Notes under the pieces: generated by a model
What the model saw: the letters and a program-made list of their open reading frames with translations, nothing else
Databases searched by the model: none
Told to the model about the DNA's origin: nothing
Program-made: the position numbers and the translations under genes
Shown: positions 25,805 through 34,776 of the stretch, piece after piece
Position numbering within the stretch: position 1 is the first letter of the stretch
How the letters are laid out: the number at the start of each line of letters is the position of its first letter
Assembly (NCBI RefSeq): GCF_900290195.1
Contig: NZ_OLMF01000004.1
Location: 168,501 to 232,500, forward strand
Direction: 5' to 3'
Source of the DNA: Anaerococcus marasmi
GTDB taxonomy: Bacteria; Bacillota; Clostridia; Tissierellales; Peptoniphilaceae
Length of the DNA: 64,000 nt

Positions 25805-26733
25805 GAAAGGAAGATTTAATGATGAAATTTAGAAAAAATCAGAATAAAGAAAAACAGATACCAAAGGAAAAGAAACCTCGTGTCTATAAGGTCAATCCTC
25901 ATAAAAAGGTTGTGATTGCCTTGTGGGTACTTTTAGGGCTTAGTTTCAGCTTTGCGATATTCAAGCACTTTACAGCTATAGATACTCATACTATTCACGA
26001 AACAACTATCATAGAAAAGGAATACGTTGATACTCATCATGTAGAAAATTTTGTAGAGAACTTTGCGAAAGTCTACTATTCATGGGAGCAATCCGATAAG
26101 TCCATTGATAATCGAATGGAAAGTCTAAAAGGCTATCTGACAGATGAACTTCAAGCTCTCAATGTTGATACAGTACGCAAAGATATTCCTGTATCGTCTT
26201 CTGTAAGAGGATTTCAGATATGGACGGTAGAGCCAACTGGCGACAATGAGTTTAATGTAACCTACAGTGTAGACCAGCTCATTACAGAGGGAGAAAATAC
26301 AAAGACCGTCCACTCTGCTTATATAGTGAGTGTCTATGTAGATGGTTCTGGAAATATGGTACTGGTTAAGAATCCGACCATTACCAACATACCTAAGAAA
26401 TCAAGTTATAAACCAAAAGCCATTGAAAGTGAGGGGACGGTTGATTCCATTACAACCAATGAAATCAATGAGTTTTTAACGACGTTCTTCAAGCTCTATC
26501 CTACAGCGACAGCCAGTGAACTTTCCTACTATGTGAATGACGGGATATTAAAACCAATCGGAAAAGAGTACATCTTTCAAGAACTGGTAAATCCTATTCA
26601 CAATCGTAAGGATAATCAAGTCACGGTATCGCTGACAGTGGAGTATATCGACCAGCAGACCAAAGCAACGCAGGTATCTCAATTTGATTTGGTACTTGAA
26701 AAGAACGGGAGTAATTGGAAGATTGTAAAATAA
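25801..26733 (+). CDS. orf13: Tn916 Orf13, TcpC-family transfer protein
   Basis: 310 residues: basic N-terminus, one membrane segment (about 36-56) and two extracellular NTF2-like domains characteristic of TcpC/VirB8-like channel proteins. It overlaps orf14 by 4 nt (ATGA). Last gene of the transfer block before the tet(M) regulatory region. Confidence 0.94.
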   Translation: MRKEDLMMKFRKNQNKEKQIPKEKKPRVYKVNPHKKVVIALWVLLGLSFSFAIFKHFTAIDTHTIHETTIIEKEYVDTHHVENFVENFAKVYYSWEQSDKSIDNRMESLKGYLTDELQALNVDTVRKDIPVSSSVRGFQIWTVEPTGDNEFNVTYSVDQLITEGENTKTVHSAYIVSVYVDGSGNMVLVKNPTITNIPKKSSYKPKAIESEGTVDSITTNEINEFLTTFFKLYPTATASELSYYVNDGILKPIGKEYIFQELVNPIHNRKDNQVTVSLTVEYIDQQTKATQVSQFDLVLEKNGSNWKIVK

Positions 26734-26862
26734 CAAATATTGGTACATGATTACAGATACTTTGTAATCATGTACTCTTTTTGATAAAAAATTGGAGATT
26801 CCTTTACAAATATGCTCTTACGCGGTATTATTTAAGTGACTATTTAAAAGGAGTTAATAAAT

Positions 26863-26886
26863 ATGCGGCAAGGTATTCTTAAATAA
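26863..26886 (+). CDS. Short upstream ORF in the tet(M) leader (MRQGILK)
   Basis: A 7-codon ORF preceded by AAAGGAG. It lies on the first arm of a long stem: AAGGTATTCTTAAA (26870-26883) can pair with TTTAAGAATACCTT (26957-26970). Its placement fits translation-dependent control of tet(M) readthrough. Confidence 0.5.
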   Translation: MRQGILK

Positions 26887-27007
26887 ACTGTCAATTTGAT
26901 AGCGGGAACAAATAATTAGATGTCCTTTTTTAGGAGGGCTTAGTTTTTTGTACCCAGTTTAAGAATACCTTTATCATGTGATTCTAAAGTATCCAGAGAA
27001 TATCTGT

Positions 27008-27094
27008 ATGCTTTGTATACCTATGGTTATGCATAAAAATCCCAGTGATAAAAGTATTTATCACTGGGATTTTTATGCCCTTTTGGGTTTTTGA
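27008..27094 (+). CDS. orf12: Tn916 Orf12, tet(M) leader peptide with attenuator
   Basis: A 28-residue leader (MLCIPMVMHKNPSDK...) ends 15 nt before tet(M). Its coding sequence contains a long hairpin with T run: GCATAAAAATCCCAGTGATA (27031-27050) pairs with TATCACTGGGATTTTTATGC (27059-27078). In Tn916 tetracycline-slowed ribosomes let RNA polymerase pass this structure, raising tet(M) and then transfer-gene expression. The leader is intact although tet(M) itself is broken. Confidence 0.88.
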   Translation: MLCIPMVMHKNPSDKSIYHWDFYALLGF

Positions 27095-27109
27095 ATGGAG
27101 GAAAATCAC

Positions 27110-27496
27110 ATGAAAATTATTAATATTGGAGTTTTAGCTCATGTTGATGCAGGAAAAACTACCTTAACAGAAAGCTTATTATATAACAGTGGAGCGATTA
27201 CAGAATTAGGAAGCGTGGACAAAGGTACAACGAGGACGGATAATACGCTTTTAGAACGTCAGAGAGGAATTACAATTCAGACAGGAATAACCTCTTTTCA
27301 GTGGGAAAATACGAAGGTGAACATCATAGACACGCCAGGACATATGGATTTCTTAGCAGAAGTATATCGTTCATTATCAGTTTTAGATGGGGCAATTCTA
27401 CTGATTTCTGCAAAAGATGGCGTACAAGCACAAACTCGTATATTATTTCATGCACTTAGGAAAATGGGGATTCCCACAATCTTTTTAGTACCATAA
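27110..27496 (+). pseudogene. tet(M): tet(M) ribosomal protection protein, 5' part (split by IS110 copy C)
   Basis: The first ~126 codons of TetM ([23 protein letters not shown] with the GTP-binding P-loop; DTPGHMDF) run to MGIPTIF, where the IS begins; the last few codons are IS sequence. GGAGG lies before ATG 27110. The P-loop half is separated from the rest of the 639-residue protein, so tetracycline protection should be lost. Confidence 0.95.
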
Positions 27497-27540
27497 ATAG
27501 TGTAAGAAAGAAATTAATTTCTATCTTGCACTATTTTTGT

Positions 27541-27700
27541 ATAATGAAGATGTAGTATGACGACCGTCTTTTAGGGTTTAAACATCCGCCAATAAAACTG
27601 TCATCTATCTCTTCATTATTCATATTCGGTTAAGCAGGTTGGGCAAAAAGTCCGTGTCACGAGCTAAAATGAGTGTAATGGTGCAGGTAGGAACTACAAA
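27541..27700 (+). ncRNA. Putative IS110 bridge RNA, copy C
   Basis: The target-type loop is enclosed by ATAATGAAGA (27541-27550) and TCTTCATTAT (27610-27619), with inner pairing ATGAC/GTCAT (27557-27561, 27600-27604). The left guide GTCTTTT (27566-27572) shares TCTTTT with the target, and the right guide GCCAATAAAA (27588-27597) is complementary to only TTTTAT of the tet(M) flank. The donor-type loop has AGCAGGTT (27633-27640), identical to the element's right end, and CTAAAA (27664-27669), complementary to TTTTAG at its left end. A TATAAT at 27540 overlaps the first stem arm, so the RNA 5' end is uncertain. Confidence 0.65.
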
Positions 27701-27722
27701 TTAAAAGAAAGAGGGTAATAAA

Positions 27723-28946
27723 ATGATATCTATAGGAATAGATATAGCAAAAGAGAAGTTTACAGTCTGTGCACTAGAACAAGGTAGCAAAATCATTTGG
27801 AAGCCTTTTGATGTCCATCTTAAGAAAACAAAAGTAGAAGAATTTTTAAAGAAACTAGATTCATTAAACGAAGAAGTAAAAATAATCATGGAAGCAACAG
27901 GTAAATACCATCTTCCAATCCTCTATGAATTAAAAGACAAAGGATACTTTGTAACTGTGGTAAACCCTTTGAAAATGAAACAGTTTTGTCGAGTACTTAA
28001 CTTTAGAAAAGCAAAAAATGATAATATAGATGCCATACAAATAGCAGAATATGGCTTGATGTACTGGAAAGAATTACAAGAATACAAAATAGATTCAGAA
28101 AATTTCAGAGTCCTAAAAGAATTAAACAGATCCTATCAGCACTATATGGACTTAAGAATAAATCAAATGAACTTCATAGACCAAACAATAAGTCAAACAT
28201 TTCCAGGAATAAAGAAATTAATTCCACACGCGTCAGGAGACTTTTCAAAAGATAAACTATTAGACTTCTTAGAAAGATGGTGGCATAAAAACCTAGTATT
28301 AGAAAAAACAGAAGAAAAATTCATAGAAGATTTTAAAAACTGGGCAAAAGAAAAGAGATACCATCCTAATGCTGATAAAGCTAAATCCATATACAAGCTC
28401 GCAGAGGAAAGTATCTCAACTCAACCTTCTAATAGCTCATATATAAAGACTAGCATACAAGAAGGAATAGAATTGATAAAACATATAAATCAAATTCTAC
28501 ATACTATTTTATCACAAATGATAGAAATTGCCGAGCCCCTAGAAGAATATCAAGAAGCAAAAAAATTCTCAGGAATATCAGATAAATTAGCAGTACAAAT
28601 CACAGCAGAGTTTGGAGACTTATCAAAATTCAAAAATAAAAAAAGTTTAATATCTTTTGTAGGAATAGATTCACCACCATATGAATCAGGGAATTTTAAA
28701 GCAGACCAGAGAAAAATAACAAAAAGAGGCAATGCAATACTAAGAAAAGTAGGTTACCAAGCTATGAAATGTATGATGAGTGCAAAAGATCCTGAAAATG
28801 AAATATATCTGTATATGGTAAAAAAAGAAAACGATGGAAAAGCGAAAAAAGTATGTAAATTTGCAGGATTAAATAAATTCTTAAGAATATACTATGCAAA
28901 AGTTATGGCATCAAAACAAGAAAAGAAGTTGTTAAAAGTAGCCTAG
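27723..28946 (+). CDS. IS110-family transposase (copy C)
   Basis: 407 residues, identical in sequence to copy B, with DEDD RuvC-like N-terminal and Tnp_20 C-terminal domains. GAGGGTAATAAA precedes the ATG. It lies in the same direction as tet(M), so the strong tet(M) promoter may drive both the leader RNA and the transposase. Confidence 0.93.
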   Translation: MISIGIDIAKEKFTVCALEQGSKIIWKPFDVHLKKTKVEEFLKKLDSLNEEVKIIMEATGKYHLPILYELKDKGYFVTVVNPLKMKQFCRVLNFRKAKNDNIDAIQIAEYGLMYWKELQEYKIDSENFRVLKELNRSYQHYMDLRINQMNFIDQTISQTFPGIKKLIPHASGDFSKDKLLDFLERWWHKNLVLEKTEEKFIEDFKNWAKEKRYHPNADKAKSIYKLAEESISTQPSNSSYIKTSIQEGIELIKHINQILHTILSQMIEIAEPLEEYQEAKKFSGISDKLAVQITAEFGDLSKFKNKKSLISFVGIDSPPYESGNFKADQRKITKRGNAILRKVGYQAMKCMMSAKDPENEIYLYMVKKENDGKAKKVCKFAGLNKFLRIYYAKVMASKQEKKLLKVA

Positions 28947-29078
28947 AATTAAGAATGCAATAGTAAAAAAACAAGCCGATAGTAACCGGTTTATTTGGTA
29001 TGCTCAAATTTAAACTCTAATTAACAAGGAGAAATACAAAATTAATTTGCTTTTCTCCTTGACTTTTGTTAGCAGGTT

Positions 29079-30622
29079 TTATCAATAAGATTGACCAAAA
29101 TGGAATTGATTTATCAACGGTTTATCAGGATATTAAAGAGAAACTTTCTGCCGAAATTGTAATCAAACAGAAGGTAGAACTGTATCCTAATATGTGTGTG
29201 ACGAACTTTACCGAATCTGAACAATGGGATACGGTAATAGAGGGAAACGATGACCTTTTAGAGAAATATATGTCCGGTAAATCATTAGAAGCATTGGAAC
29301 TCGAACAAGAGGAAAGCATAAGATTTCATAATTGTTCCCTGTTCCCTGTTTATCACGGAAGTGCAAAAAACAATATAGGGATTGATAACCTTATAGAAGT
29401 GATTACGAATAAATTTTATTCATCAACACATCGAGGTCCGTCTGAACTTTGCGGAAATGTTTTCAAAATTGAATATACAAAAAAAAGACAACGTCTTGCA
29501 TATATACGCCTTTATAGTGGAGTACTACATTTACGAGATTCGGTTAGAGTATCAGAAAAAGAAAAAATAAAAGTTACAGAAATGTATACTTCAATAAATG
29601 GTGAATTATGTAAGATTGATAGAGCTTATTCTGGAGAAATTGTTATTTTGCAAAATGAGTTTTTGAAGTTAAATAGTGTTCTTGGAGATACAAAACTATT
29701 GCCACAGAGAAAAAAGATTGAAAATCCGCACCCTCTACTACAAACAACTGTTGAACCGAGTAAACCTGAACAGAGAGAAATGTTGCTTGATGCCCTTTTG
29801 GAAATCTCAGATAGTGATCCGCTTCTACGATATTACGTGGATTCTACGACACATGAAATTATACTTTCTTTCTTAGGGAAAGTACAAATGGAAGTGATTA
29901 GTGCACTGTTGCAAGAAAAGTATCATGTGGAGATAGAACTAAAAGAGCCTACAGTCATTTATATGGAGAGACCGTTAAAAAATGCAGAATATACCATTCA
30001 CATCGAAGTGCCGCCAAATCCTTTCTGGGCTTCCATTGGTTTATCTGTATCACCGCTTCCGTTGGGAAGTGGAATGCAGTATGAGAGCTCGGTTTCTCTT
30101 GGATACTTAAATCAATCATTTCAAAATGCAGTTATGGAAGGGATACGCTATGGTTGCGAACAAGGATTATATGGTTGGAATGTGACGGATTGTAAAATCT
30201 GTTTTAAGTATGGCTTATACTATAGCCCTGTTAGTACCCCAGCAGATTTTCGAATGCTTGCTCCTATTGTATTGGAACAAGTCTTAAAAAAAGCTGGAAC
30301 AGAATTGTTAGAGCCATATCTTAGTTTTAAAATTTATGCGCCACAGGAATATCTTTCACGAGCATACAACGATGCTCCTAAATATTGTGCGAACATCGTA
30401 GACACTCAATTGAAAAATAATGAGGTCATTCTTAGTGGAGAAATCCCTGCTCGATGTATTCAAGAATATCGTAGTGATTTAACTTTCTTTACAAATGGAC
30501 GTAGTGTTTGTTTAACAGAGTTAAAAGGGTACCATGTTACTACCGGTGAACCTGTTTGCCAGCCCCGTCGTCCAAATAGTAGGATAGATAAAGTACGATA
30601 TATGTTCAATAAAATAACTTAG
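29079..30622 (+). pseudogene. tet(M): tet(M), 3' part downstream of IS110 copy C
   Basis: Resumes at [23 protein letters not shown] (NKID GTPase motif) and runs to the normal TetM C-terminus ([14 protein letters not shown]), about 510 codons without damage, including the domain IV loop region that contacts the ribosome decoding centre. Without the N-terminal GTPase half it should be inactive. Confidence 0.95.
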
Positions 30623-30722
30623 TGTATTTTATGTTGTTATATAAATATGGTTTCTTGTTAAATAAGATGAAATATTCTTTAATAAAGATTTGAATTAAAG
30701 TGTAAAGGAGGAGATAGTTATT

Positions 30723-30908
30723 ATAAACTACAAGTGGATATTGTGTCCTGTATGTGGAAATAAAACACGATTAAAGATAAGGGAAGATACTGAATTAAAA
30801 AAATTCCCCCTCTATTGTCCGAAATGCAGACAAGAAAATTTAATTGAAATAAAGCAGTTCAAAGTAACTGTGATTACAGAGCCAGACGCAAAGACGCAGA
30901 GCCGATAA
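30723..30908 (+). CDS. orf6: Tn916 Orf6, cysteine-rich KTR protein
   Basis: About 61 residues: NYKWILCPVCGNKTRLKIRED, then PLYCPKCRQENLIEI. Two CxxC pairs form a probable zinc ribbon. There is no ATG; the reading frame begins at ATA (30723), about 12 nt after AGGAGGAG. Expressed by readthrough from tet(M). Confidence 0.7.
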   Translation: MNYKWILCPVCGNKTRLKIREDTELKKFPLYCPKCRQENLIEIKQFKVTVITEPDAKTQSR

Positions 30909-30967
30909 AATGAGATTAATACAATCTCATTTTATCGGCTCTTTCCGTTATGTATGGATTCTTTTAA

Positions 30968-31321
30968 TTAGTCTTCGATGTTTCTTGCTTCGTTGATACC
31001 GCTGGCTAAAGATTCCATTAAGGATAGTTCTTTGTCTGTAAAGCTATCCATGTATTTCTCTATCTGTAATCGTCGGGTGCTTTTTACCAAGTTATTAGCA
31101 GGTAAGAAAAATTCATCAACGGAAACATGAAGTAACGATACAAGGTCATAAAGAACTTGTATGCTGGGGTGTTGCCCTTTATTTTCAATATTAGTTAAGT
31201 AACGTGGGTCAATTTCAATCAATGCTCCCACTTGTTCACGAGTTAAACCTCGTTTCAATCGAGCTTCTTTAATGGCTAAACCAAAGGCTCTAAAATCATA
31301 TTTATCTTCTTTTTTACGCAT
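30968..31321 (-). CDS. orf9: Tn916 Orf9, Xre-family repressor
   Basis: 117 residues with an N-terminal HTH ([48 protein letters not shown]). In Tn916 it is proposed to repress the orf7 promoter, linking tetracycline-dependent readthrough (antisense over orf9) to induction of transfer. It is divergent from orf7. Confidence 0.93.
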   Translation of the reverse strand: MRKKEDKYDFRAFGLAIKEARLKRGLTREQVGALIEIDPRYLTNIENKGQHPSIQVLYDLVSLLHVSVDEFFLPANNLVKSTRRLQIEKYMDSFTDKELSLMESLASGINEARNIED

Positions 31322-31825
31322 AGTAGACCACCTCTATACATTTTATTGTTCCTACTGAATTAAAAACAGGTATAGAAAAACGTGTTATATAGTTTATAGG
31401 TTCATATTTAATAAAAAGCACTACTAAACGCCAATAAAAAAAACCGTTATATGGTAGTGCTATTTATGCTGTTAAAATATTGTATCTTACTTCCAAATGG
31501 CGGTTTGTTGGAGGTCAAAGTCGCCATGAAGTATATCACATACAATCAAGTTCCCCACATTGAGTATTTATCAAAAAAAGTCGTCTATCTGCAATAGATA
31601 AGTACGTCCACCAATGTGGTTTTATAAATCATATAGATAGAAAAATAAAAGCATGTAAACAGAGAAATCAATCTGTTTGTGTGCTTTTTTGGTTATTCAG
31701 AACTTTTTTACAAAGTTTATTCATCAGTAATGCAACAAATCCCCCTTTCACATTGGGACTAAGAGTGAAAGGAGATAAAAGAGCAAGGCTCACTTCCTTT
31801 CCTAGACAGAAAGGGGGTGAGAAAC
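31322..31825. promoter_or_regulatory. Tn916 orf9-orf7 divergent control region
   Basis: About 500 nt without a coding gene. It contains the orf9 promoter, a hairpin with T run (GCATGTAAACAGA with TCTGTTTGTGTGC, about 31652-31685, then TTTTTT) and the start of the orf7 transcript. It is unchanged Tn916-type sequence in appearance. Confidence 0.55.
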
Positions 31826-32248
31826 ATGAAACCATCTTTTTTTCAGACCACAATAGAAAATCAGTTTGACTATATCTGTAAACGTGCTATGGAAGACGAG
31901 CGAAAGAATTATCTGATTTATCTTTCAAGGATCGCAAAGCGTGAAGTGTCCTTTTCTGATGTTGGCGATTATCTTGTTAGCCAGTTTGCGACAACAGATA
32001 ACTATTCAACTGACTTTCAGATTTTTACACTCAATGGAATATCAGTTGGTGTTGAAAATGATTTATTGAGTGAAGCATTACGTGAGTTGCCAGACAAGAA
32101 ACGTGAAATTCTACTGCTGTTTTACTTTATGGACATGAGCGATTCAGAAATTGCAGACCTGTTGAAATTGAACCGTTCTACTGTCTATCGGCATAGAACC
32201 AGTGGACTAGCCTTAATCAAAAAGTTTATGGAGGAATTTGAAGAATGA
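31826..32248 (+). CDS. orf7: Tn916 Orf7, sigma-factor-like activator
   Basis: 140 residues with an ECF-like region 4: LRELPDKKREILLLFYFMDMSDSEIADLLKLNRSTVYRHRTSGLALIKKF. In Tn916 Orf7 and Orf8 are needed for the transcription that reads through xis-int and, after circularisation, the transfer genes. ATG 31826 is preferred (GGGGGTGAG before it) over GTG 31817. Confidence 0.93.
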   Translation: MKPSFFQTTIENQFDYICKRAMEDERKNYLIYLSRIAKREVSFSDVGDYLVSQFATTDNYSTDFQIFTLNGISVGVENDLLSEALRELPDKKREILLLFYFMDMSDSEIADLLKLNRSTVYRHRTSGLALIKKFMEEFEE

Positions 32249-32475
32249 AAACACAATATCCTATGATTCCCTTTCCTCTCATTGTAAAGGCAACAGATGG
32301 CGATACAGAAGCGATTAACCAGATTCTACATCATTACAGAGGGTACATAACGAAACGTTCCCTACGACTTATGAAAGATGAATATGGCAATCAAAGTATG
32401 GTCGTTGATGAAGTCTTACGTGGAAGAATGGAAACCAGACTGATTACAAAGATTCTGTCATTTGAAATTAAGTAA
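32245..32475 (+). CDS. orf8: Tn916 Orf8, helix-turn-helix protein
   Basis: 76 residues (YPMIPFPLIVKATDGDTEAINQILHHYRGYITKRSLRL), the HTH_16-type partner of Orf7. It overlaps orf7 by 4 nt (ATGA), indicating translational coupling. Confidence 0.93.
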   Translation: MKTQYPMIPFPLIVKATDGDTEAINQILHHYRGYITKRSLRLMKDEYGNQSMVVDEVLRGRMETRLITKILSFEIK

Positions 32476-32931
32476 TAACCTCTCTCTTTTCGTGGAAGCG
32501 TGCCATACTATTCCACGCTTCCCGAACAGGGAGGTTTGTTATTCCATCAAAGCATATTGAGCTTTCAATGTGTTTTGATAGGCTAACGAGCCATTGTTCT
32601 TTGAAAACTGAATAAAAGTAATTGAATACGTTTCGATAAGAAAAGAGCCAACGGAGCTAACCGCCATGACCTATCTTCTAAAGATAGCGAGCGTTTCAGT
32701 TAGTGTTCCGAAAAACAATCTTTAGCAGGATTGCCAGCGACGACTTTCTTATCGTGATAATGATACTCCCATACAGTCAATAGTCCGAGCGTTAAAAGCG
32801 TCGCAGGCAATGAGTATGGCTACATGAGAACCATGCAGGGGTGGAACTCCCGTGAGCTTTGCTAGAGCTGTTCGATTGCTTGTAAAACAACTTTTATGAA
32901 ATCCAATAAGTGATTTGGAAAGGAGGATTTT
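32476..32931. other. Tn916 orf8-xis intergenic region
   Basis: About 450 nt with a single short ORF (32666-32725) and several inverted repeats (for example CTATCTTCTAAAGATAG, 32671-32687). No other gene is seen. It belongs to the Tn916 backbone and carries the xis promoter region. Confidence 0.5.
32666..32725 (+). CDS. orf10: Small ORF at the Tn916 orf10 position
   Basis: A 19-residue hydrophobic peptide, MTYLLKIASVSVSVPKNNL, without a strong ribosome binding site. It occupies the place of the small orf10 of Tn916. Function, and even translation, is uncertain. Confidence 0.4.
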   Translation: MTYLLKIASVSVSVPKNNL

Positions 32932-33135
32932 ATGAAGCAGACTGACATTCCGATTTGGGAGCGTTATACCCTAACTATTGAAGAAGCGTCAAAATATTTT
33001 CGTATTGGCGAAAACAAGCTGCGTCGTTTGGCAGAAGAAAATAAAAATGCAAACTGGCTGATTATGAATGGCAATCGTATTAAGGTTAAACGAAAACAAT
33101 TTGAAAAAATTATAGATACATTGAATGCAATCTAG
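32932..33135 (+). CDS. xis: Tn916 excisionase Xis
   Basis: 67 residues, a winged-helix/MerR-like DNA-bending protein ([23 protein letters not shown], then [17 protein letters not shown]). It works with Int to excise the element. GGAAAGGAGG precedes the ATG. Confidence 0.95.
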   Translation: MKQTDIPIWERYTLTIEEASKYFRIGENKLRRLAEENKNANWLIMNGNRIKVKRKQFEKIIDTLNAI

Positions 33136-33216
33136 CGTAGCCAAAGGGTCTTGTATATGATAAAATAGTATTAAGTCGTATCAGGGCTCTTTCCATAATG
33201 GAAAGGAGCAAATGCC

Positions 33217-34434
33217 ATGTCAGAAAAAAGACGTGACAATAAAGGTCGAATTTTAAAGACTGGAGAGAGCCAACGAAAAGACGGAAGATACTTATACAAA
33301 TATACAGATTCATTTGGAGAACCGCAATTTGTTTACTCGTGGAAACTTGTGGCTACAGACAGAGTACCAGCAGGAAAGCGTGATTGTATCTCACTTAGGG
33401 AGAAAATCGCAGAGTTACAGAAAGACATTCATGATGGTATTGATGTTGTAGGAAAGAAAATGACACTCTGCCAGCTTTACGCAAAACAGAACGCTCAAAG
33501 ACCAAAGGTTAGAAAAAATACTGAAACTGGACGCAAATATCTTATGGATATTTTGAAGAAAGACAAGTTAGGTGCAAGAAGTATTGATAGTATTAAACCA
33601 TCAGACGCTAAAGAATGGGCGATTAGAATGAGTGAAAATGGTTATGCCTATCAAACCATCAATAACTATAAACGTTCTTTAAAGGCTTCATTCTACATTG
33701 CGATACAAGATGATTGTGTTCGGAAGAATCCATTTGACTTTCAACTGAATGCAGTTCTTGATGATGATACTGTCCCTAAGACCGTACTAACAGGAGAACA
33801 GGAAGAAAAACTGTTAGCCTTTGCGAAAGCTGATAAAACCTACAGCAAAAATTATGATGAAATTCTGATACTCTTAAAAACAGGTCTTCGTATTTCAGAG
33901 TTTGGTGGTTTGACACTTCCAGATTTAGATTTTGAGAATCGTCTTGTCAATATAGACCATCAGCTATTGAGAGATACTGAAATTGGGTACTACATTGAAA
34001 CACCAAAGACCAAAAGTGGTGAACGTCAAGTTCCTATGGTTGAAGAAGCCTATCAAGCATTTAAGCGAGTGTTAGCGAATCGAAAGAATGATAAGCGTGT
34101 TGAGATTGATGGATATAGTGATTTCCTCTTTCTTAATAGAAAGAACTATCCAAAAGTGGCAAGTGATTACAACGGCATGATGAAAGGTCTTGTTAAGAAA
34201 TACAATAAGTATAACGAGGATAAATTGCCACACATCACTCCACATAGTTTGCGACATACATTCTGTACCAACTATGCAAATGCAGGAATGAATCCAAAGG
34301 CATTACAGTACATTATGGGACATGCTAATATAGCCATGACGCTGAACTATTACGCACATGCAACATTCGATTCTGCAATGGCAGAAATGAAACGCTTGAA
34401 TAAAGAGAAGCAACAGGAGCGTCTTGTTGCTTAG
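33217..34434 (+). CDS. int: Tn916 tyrosine integrase
   Basis: 405 residues: arm-binding N-terminal domain (DNKGRILKTGESQRKDGRYLYKY), core-binding domain and catalytic domain with Arg in LLKTGLRISEFGGL, HSLRHTF, MGHANIAMTLNYYAH (last His and the nucleophilic Tyr). It moves Tn916 between AT-rich sites using variable coupling sequences. It is intact and 140 nt from the right end. Confidence 0.96.
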   Translation: MSEKRRDNKGRILKTGESQRKDGRYLYKYTDSFGEPQFVYSWKLVATDRVPAGKRDCISLREKIAELQKDIHDGIDVVGKKMTLCQLYAKQNAQRPKVRKNTETGRKYLMDILKKDKLGARSIDSIKPSDAKEWAIRMSENGYAYQTINNYKRSLKASFYIAIQDDCVRKNPFDFQLNAVLDDDTVPKTVLTGEQEEKLLAFAKADKTYSKNYDEILILLKTGLRISEFGGLTLPDLDFENRLVNIDHQLLRDTEIGYYIETPKTKSGERQVPMVEEAYQAFKRVLANRKNDKRVEIDGYSDFLFLNRKNYPKVASDYNGMMKGLVKKYNKYNEDKLPHITPHSLRHTFCTNYANAGMNPKALQYIMGHANIAMTLNYYAHATFDSAMAEMKRLNKEKQQERLVA

Positions 34435-34776
34435 TAGTACAAATGAATTTACTACTTATTTACCACTTCTGACAGCTAAGACATGAGGAAATATGCAAAG
34501 AAACGTGAAGTATCTTCCTACAGTAAAAATACTCGAAAGCACATAGAATAAGGCTTTACGAGCATTTAAGAAAATATAAAAAGATAATTAGAAATTTATA
34601 CTTTGTTTTATATAAAAATTAATGAAATCTTAAGAATTAATCAATAGAATATTAAAACACTTTTTTATTGTATCAATTAAAATAAAATCATAGAGGAGTA
34701 AAATTTTTATCACTAACATGAAGATGTATTTTTTACTTTTTAATAAGGAAGCATAAAAGATAAGGGAGGTAGTTTA
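34435..34776. other. Tn916 right end and promoter region of the ABC operon
   Basis: Int arm sites (AATTTACTACTTATTTACC, about 34444-34462) lie next to int. Tn916 ends near 34575. The remaining ~200 nt is AT-rich host DNA leading to GGGAGG before the GTG of the ABC ATPase. Many near-consensus -10 boxes occur; none can be singled out. Confidence 0.5.

Larger units (their letters stand above)
27485..29078 (+). mobile_element. IS110-family insertion sequence, copy C (inside tet(M))
   Basis: Same left end (AGTACCATAAATAG) and right end (TTAGCAGG then TTTT) as copies A and B, in plus orientation. I see no differences from copy B in transposase, leader or 3' end, which suggests recent movement within Tn916. 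The site is a T run (ATCTTTTT/TTTTATCAATAAG). There are five T on the left junction and four on the right. Confidence 0.93.
13393..34575 (+). mobile_element. Tn916: Tn916-family conjugative transposon with two IS110 insertions
   Basis: The gene order orf24-23-22-21-oriT-20-19-18-17-16-15-14-13-12-tet(M)-6-9-7-8-10-xis-int is that of Tn916. The span is ~21.2 kb, which matches ~18.0 kb for Tn916 plus two ~1.6 kb IS110 copies. The ends are approximate: the left end near AAAAAATAGCATAAAAATC (13389-13410) and the right end near GAGCATTTAAGAAAATAT (34559-34576) form the imperfect AT-rich terminal repeats. Internal direct repeats for the Int arm domain are visible (AATTTACTAC at 13467 and 34444). 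Every transfer gene reads intact, so excision and conjugation could still work. Confidence 0.95.
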
